Part shown: positions 59,431-64,000 of the stretch, one piece after another
How the letters are laid out: each line of letters starts with the position of its first letter
Numbering within the stretch: the stretch's first letter is position 1
Assembly: GCA_026261815.1 (NCBI GenBank)
Contig: JAMPIT010000269.1
Location: 992,001-1,056,000 of the forward strand
DNA: 64,000 bases
Origin: Monarcha castaneiventris obscurior
Taxonomy: Eukaryota > Chordata > Aves > Passeriformes > Monarchidae
Direction: 5' to 3'
Program-made: the position numbers and the translations under genes
Notes under the pieces: model-generated
The model's database searches: none
Told to the model about the DNA's origin: nothing
What the model saw: the letters and a program-made list of their open reading frames with translations, nothing else

Positions 59431-59996
59431 TGCCACAGGGGCTGGTGTGTGCCCACAGGGCCATGGTGGTGCCAGCAGGGCTGTGGTTGTGCCAGCAGGG
59501 CCATGGTTGTGCCCACAGGGCCATGGTTGTGCTGCAGAGCTGTGGTTATGCCAGCAGGGCTGGGGTTATGCCAGCAGGGCCGTGGCTGTGCCGGCAGAGC
59601 CATGGTTGTGCCCACAGGGCTGTTCATGTACCTACAGAGCCGTGGTTGTGCCCACAGGGCCGTGGTTGTGCCCACAGAGCCATGGCCGTGCCCACAGAGC
59701 CATGGTTGTGCCCACAGAGCCGTGGATGTACCCACAGAGCCATGGTTGTGCCCACAGGGCTGTGGTTGTGCCCACAGGGCCATGGTGCGCACAGAGCCAT
59801 GGTTGTGCTCACAGGGCCGTGGTTGTGCTCACAGGGCCGTGGTTGTGCCCACAGGGCCATGGTTGTGCCCACAGAGCCATGGTTGTGCCCACAGGGCCGT
59901 GGTTGTGCCCACAGAGCCATGGCCGTGCCCACAGAGCCATGGTTGTGCCCACAGTGCCATGGCCGTGCCCACAGAGCTGTGGCCATGCCCACAGCC
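59431..59996. repeat. 20-bp minisatellite in the 3' UTR, about 28 units
   Basis: Units are variants of GCCATGGTTGTGCCCACAGA (CCATGG/CCGTGG/CTGTGG, CACAGGG/CACAGAG, GTTGTG/GCCGTG). The spacing is 20 bases except for a short deletion near 59785. As 20 is not a multiple of three and no frame holds a stop, all three + frames stay open for about 240-270 codons. Confidence 0.96.
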
Positions 59997-61172
59997 GCTC
60001 CCTGCGTGTGCCTCACGAGCCCTGGGTGCAGAGCAGAGCCTGTGCCACCCGTGTCACCCCTCAGTGTACATAGGCCTCACTGTCCAGCCCCAGGAAATGT
60101 GTAGCACTTTGTGAAGTTCAGGCTGTCCTGCACCAAGCCTGGCACGGCGGGAGGGGAGGGCACGGATCTGCCCCGGGAACGGGGATGGCTCCTCCCAAAC
60201 CCTGCCAGGACTGAGGCACTCGGGCCTGGCAGTGTGGAACACCCATTCCCCACCCCGGGATCGGGAATGGTGACCTATGGCCGGGATGTCTCCTCAAGCA
60301 ACCCCTTCAGGTCTCCTCGTTTGGGCACGGGAGGGGGAGGGAGGAATGTTTTTAGGTGAAGCTGTAAGATTTTTGCATCCTTTCCCCTTTCAAACCCCTG
60401 CTGAGCCTCAGGGCTCCCTGAGTGCCTCATCGAGCTGGGCAGGGCACACACGAGCCCTGGGCTCACAAATCCAGACTCCTGGTACAGATCTGGGAACAGC
60501 AAACTGACATCACCTAATCTGGGACTTGGGAGGGAGCAGAGCTGCCTCCTCCCACCTCTCAGTCAAATTCTTCCCACTGTGACTCTGATCCCGGCTGATA
60601 AATGAGTACAAAAACATTAAATGTGCACCTTCTGTTGATCTGGCTGAGGTAAAACGTGATGCTGGTCAGCCTGGTGAGACTCTGAGCAGTGTCAGACAAG
60701 AGATAACAAAATTCCCATTGCATTTTCAACTTCCAAAACTTTGGACCAGCTCTTAGGTGAAAACAGGAGGAGGAACTTCAACCTAATCCAACACAAACTA
60801 TAAATAACTTCTAAAAAGCGAAAAAACCCCCCACAAATATTCCTATAGAGAGACCTCTTTTCTCTTCTGCTCCTTTATTTTTGCCATGAATAGGTTGTGA
60901 AAAGGTCAGTTCTTGGCTGCTCTGCCTGAGCCTCCCTCCCTGCCCCGGGCTCGGTGTGTTCAGGGTGGAGGGCAGAGCTTTGGACGCTTTCTGTAGGATG
61001 AAGCTGAAGGAGCGGGGAAGGGAGACAGAACATGGGATCAAAAGCATGGCCTTGGCTTCATACCACACTTTCTGTGCCTTGTTCTATCAATGTAAATTCT
61101 GAATGTTGTACAGTAGAGATACTTGGGAAAGACTCCTTGGAAAAGGCTGCACTGGCTTCTTTTTTCAGCACA

Positions 61173-61207
61173 TGTACATATATAAATATATATACATATA
61201 TATATTT
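61173..61207 (+). promoter_or_regulatory. UNC5D: AT-rich element with a Pumilio-type word
   Basis: TGTACATATATAAATATATA begins with UGUANAUA, the Pumilio recognition word, and continues into an AU tract 150 bases before the distal poly(A) signal. mRNA-stability function is inferred. Confidence 0.4.
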
Positions 61208-61351
61208 GGTAATGCCAACCAGCTGTGTTATATTGTCCTGGAGAAGTCAAACTGGACAGTTTGGGTGTTTTCTGTAGAGTTTCAGACCTGTACGGCTCCG
61301 GCCTTTGGAGAGAAATGTACAGATGGGAATTATGGATATTGGCTATTTATG

Positions 61352-61357
61352 AATAAA
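61352..61357 (+). terminator. UNC5D: Candidate distal polyadenylation signal of UNC5D
   Basis: AATAAA in TTTATGAATAAAGAG is followed by CTTTTACTGACACG (a likely cleavage CA about 15-20 bases on) and a T/G-bearing region. The 250 bases before it are low-repeat and AT-rich (TGTACAGTAGAG, AAATGTACAGATGG), as often found in conserved 3' UTR ends. I think this is the main end. Confidence 0.6.
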
Positions 61358-61375
61358 GAGTCTTTTACTGACACG

Positions 61376-64000
61376 TGACCCTGCTGTCCCTTCACTGCTG
61401 GGGTCAAACGAGGCACTGGCAATTTGGATTCCACGGAGGTTTGGGGGTGGGATTTTTTTTGTTTTAATCATTCAGTTTATTTCCCTTTCAGAGCAGCCCC
61501 CCCAAACCCTTCCCAGGCCATCCCAGAGACTGAAGGTGGACAAAGCCCTGAGCCACCCCCAGCACTGCCACACCATCAGCCCTCCGTGGGTGACAAACGG
61601 GAGCCTGGGCACGGCCCTCACCCGAAGTGGGCTGTAATAAAATGAGCTGTTAATGCACGCAGAGCTGAGGTGCAGGACAGGTGCCATAAATCGGCATCTC
61701 CTGCCAAGATTTTACTGCCTGCCCTGAAGTTGTTATCAGCTGGGACACCCAACGCCATCTCCTGTCCCTTCAGGACCAACAGCACTGGCATTAACAGCCC
61801 TGACAGCCCCTGTAAAACCCGCCGTGATTAATTGTGTTTGCAGGGAAATGGTGCCTGTTATCGTAAGGAGTTCATGCTCTGGGATTTAAGGAATAGCCAC
61901 TTAAAAATGCTGCTGCAAGAAGAGGCTGCTGAGGGGGGAAGGTCCTGGTTTGGGCCGTTTCAGCCGTTCTGGAAACACAAAAAACCCCAAGGTGACATTT
62001 CCAACACCAAACCCCACCTATTTATTCTTTAGCATCTCAGAAGTTATTATGTAAAAAGGACTCAATTTTCAAACAACTCTGAAAGATTGCATTTAACGAA
62101 CTATCAATTAAAATTTGTCTAATTCAAGCCTGAATCTACCAGGAAAAATTGAACTGACACCTCTTAAATGAGACCTGGAGCATCAAACTAGAAAGTCCCC
62201 CAAAACTCACCTGCAAATGGATTAACGAAGCACTGTGAGCTTTAATTGCAAAAGGAGTAATTCCAGAACCTGCCAGGAATAAAGGGGTGCTGAGCCCCTT
62301 CCCAGCCAGGCAGGACCCTGAAGAGGTCCCAGACTCTTTTAGTGCCACCAAATGTCCCCAGAGCCCCCTGGGCAGAGCAGGAGGTTCTGGCACAGCCCGT
62401 TCCTGTGGGGACAGGGAAAGGAGGAGGAGAGGAAAAGCTTCTCTCCCTGCCTGTGTTTGTTTCTTGCTGTGCTTTGAGGCCATTTGGTTGCTGACTCAAA
62501 TCCTGCAACCCTTCTGTTGTGACAGGAGGCAACACTGCAGAGAAAACTCCTGGTTACAAACACCAGGGACTAATTTAAACCAAACTGAATAAATCCCAAT
62601 CTGGGCTCTGCTAAGGAGCTTTCCGCTTTTTTACTTTTTTTTTTTTTCCCTCTTCTGAGATATCAATTGGATTTATTTTATTTTATTCCAATACTTACCT
62701 TCAGACTATTTTCCCTTATTTTGTTTTTGGGGTTGTTTTTTGCCTTCAAAAGAAAGGAAATTAAATTAATTCACCAACAGCCACTCGCAGATGCAAACCT
62801 CAACTCATGGTCAGTGCCCAAAGTCCTACAGAAAGCTTTGTTAGAAAAGCACTCAAATAAATCACAGGCTCTTAAAAATGCATTCAGAGTTCAAATGCAT
62901 TCATTCAGACCTTTAAAGCAGGTCCTTCAAAGAGCTGGGTTCCGAAATCCCGATTTTTGTCTGGGATCTCGTGGTGGGACAGGCTGGGCTGTGCAGGAAG
63001 GCTCGGAGTTCTCCATCACCTGCTCCAAGGGTGATTTCCCACCAGAATTAGTGGGAAGGGCACTGAAGGGCAGCCACTAAAATCAGAGAGAGATGGAAAA
63101 AAATACCCCCGCCTTTGTGGGAGTGTGAAAAAATCAAATATTGTCATTCAAAGCAACCCCCGTGCCCTGCAGGGAGGGCAGAGCCGGCTGGGCCTGCACT
63201 CGGGGACATCCCAGGACTTGCCAGGGACATTCCAGGGGCACCAAATCCCCACCCCAGGGCCAGGCTGTGCCCACAGCTCACCCTCAGCTCGGGCTGGTCC
63301 CAAACCCCGCTCTTAGTGGGGTGAGCAGCTCATTAAATCTTCCCGGCAAGGTGATTTTATTACCAGCTGCCAGGCCCAGAGATTTACTGCCCCATTCTTC
63401 ACCTGCCCTCTCCCTGCTGCTTATTCCTTTGTATTTGTTAATGGCCTTTTCTCGTGTTATATAATCCTGTCAGGAGTGTGAAAATGTCTCTCAGGACTGC
63501 TCATGGGGTGTAAATCACCCGGCCCGTGGCGCTGACAGCGCTGAGTGTTGGTGGCAGGAGCCCCGGCCTGTCCTCCAGTAATTGTCAGCACATGATAAGA
63601 AAGTGTAAGATTTAATAAGGTCATAAAGCAGAATGGCAGGAGCCGGGCTGATCGCTATTTTTTTCATTAACATTCAGAAAATCTGGGTTCGGTGGGACAA
63701 TAAATTACAGCAGCTGAGCAGAAATGACCCATTTGATTATTCAAGACTTTCCAGGAGCGCGGCGGAAGCAGCAGGGCCGGGAGCACCTCTGCCATTCCCA
63801 CAGCAAAAAAATTCCTCTGTGCCCTCAAAGCTCTGCTCCCCGAGCCACAGAACCGCGCTCTGGAGGGGGAGAAGAGAGGCTTTGCAGCTGATTTAGCTCT
63901 GAAAGGAGTGAAAGCAAATATTCCCATCACATCTGGTGGCAAAGAGCTCAGCGCTGACTGCCAGGTTCCAGCGAGCTCCCATCGCAGAGCCCCGAACCAA
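61376..64000. other. Downstream intergenic sequence
   Basis: No exon, RNA gene or clear mobile element is recognised. A further AATAAA lies at 61636 (TGTAATAAAATG). A T-run lies at 62632-62647. The last 600 bases (listed separately) look more complex. The next gene lies outside the window. Confidence 0.7.
63420..63960. promoter_or_regulatory. Candidate conserved element downstream of UNC5D
   Basis: Low-repeat stretch with AATTGTCAGCACATGATAAG, AGATTTAATAAGGTCATAAA (nuclear-receptor-like AGGTCA) and TTTGATTATTCAAG. It differs in makeup from the surrounding GC-rich filler. Enhancer function is inferred only. Confidence 0.25.

Larger units (their letters stand above)
55295..61375 (+). other. 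UNC5D: Probable UNC5D 3' untranslated region
   Basis: No further coding exon is seen and no new gene begins in the next 6 kb on the + strand. Two AATAAA signals lie at 59220 and 61352. The stretch holds an 11-bp CCCAGCACAGC repeat (57170-57206), a 20-bp minisatellite (59431-59996), and an AT-rich segment near 61170 with a UGUACAUA Pumilio-type word. A 184-codon open frame at 56104-56658 has no recognised domain. Its boundary with intergenic DNA is inferred from the last poly(A) signal. A proximal end near 59245 is also possible. Confidence 0.65.

Noticed and set aside
59270..60114. Three overlapping + strand open frames of 242-267 codons (HRAMVVPTGPWLC-like repeats)
   Set aside because: They come from the 20-bp minisatellite, which is stop-free in every + frame. 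There is no domain and no conserved start.

Overview
This is vertebrate nuclear DNA, almost certainly from a bird. It carries one protein-coding gene on the + strand: UNC5D, the netrin/FLRT-family guidance and dependence receptor. Sixteen coding exons, which I number 2 to 17, can be joined with GT/AG boundaries and no frame break into 917 codons, ending at a TAG at 55292..55294. The first exon (signal peptide and mature N-terminus, roughly 35 residues by comparison with the human protein) and the promoter lie upstream of the window. I recognise no gene on the minus strand. The bird assignment rests on several short CR1-type LINE 3' ends, GC-rich exons, many G/C-rich minisatellites and a very compact gene: exons 2-17 span about 47 kb, against several hundred kb in mammals. 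This would fit a microchromosome.

Layout: 1-8552 is the end of intron 1, with three minisatellites. Exons 2-3 (8553-12814) code the first Ig domain. Exons 4-5 (15322-29490, split by a 13.9 kb intron) code the second Ig domain. Exons 6 and 7 (29689-30498) each code one thrombospondin type-1 repeat. Exon 8 (34210-34242) is a 33-nt juxtamembrane microexon. Intron 8 ends in a 17-unit 40-bp minisatellite followed by about 500 bp of C-rich DNA that runs nearly to exon 9. Exon 9 (40309-40494) codes the transmembrane helix and a DVID motif at the place of the UNC5 caspase site. Exon 10 codes the cytoplasmic linker, exons 11-15 the ZU5 and UPA domains, and exons 16-17 the death domain. A 3' untranslated region of about 6 kb probably runs to a polyadenylation signal at 61352. 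It contains a 20-bp minisatellite of about 28 units. The last 2.6 kb looks intergenic.

I found no new multi-gene system. The most interesting structure is in how this gene may be spliced and ended. The 33-nt microexon contains an AATAAA. Exon 9 has an internal in-frame donor-like site whose use would remove exactly 27 residues, including the DVID motif. Large repeat blocks lie next to regulated-looking exons and in the 3' UTR. Several AT-rich, homeodomain-motif-rich intron segments look like possible conserved enhancers. These points are inferences from sequence alone and need RNA-seq or alignments.
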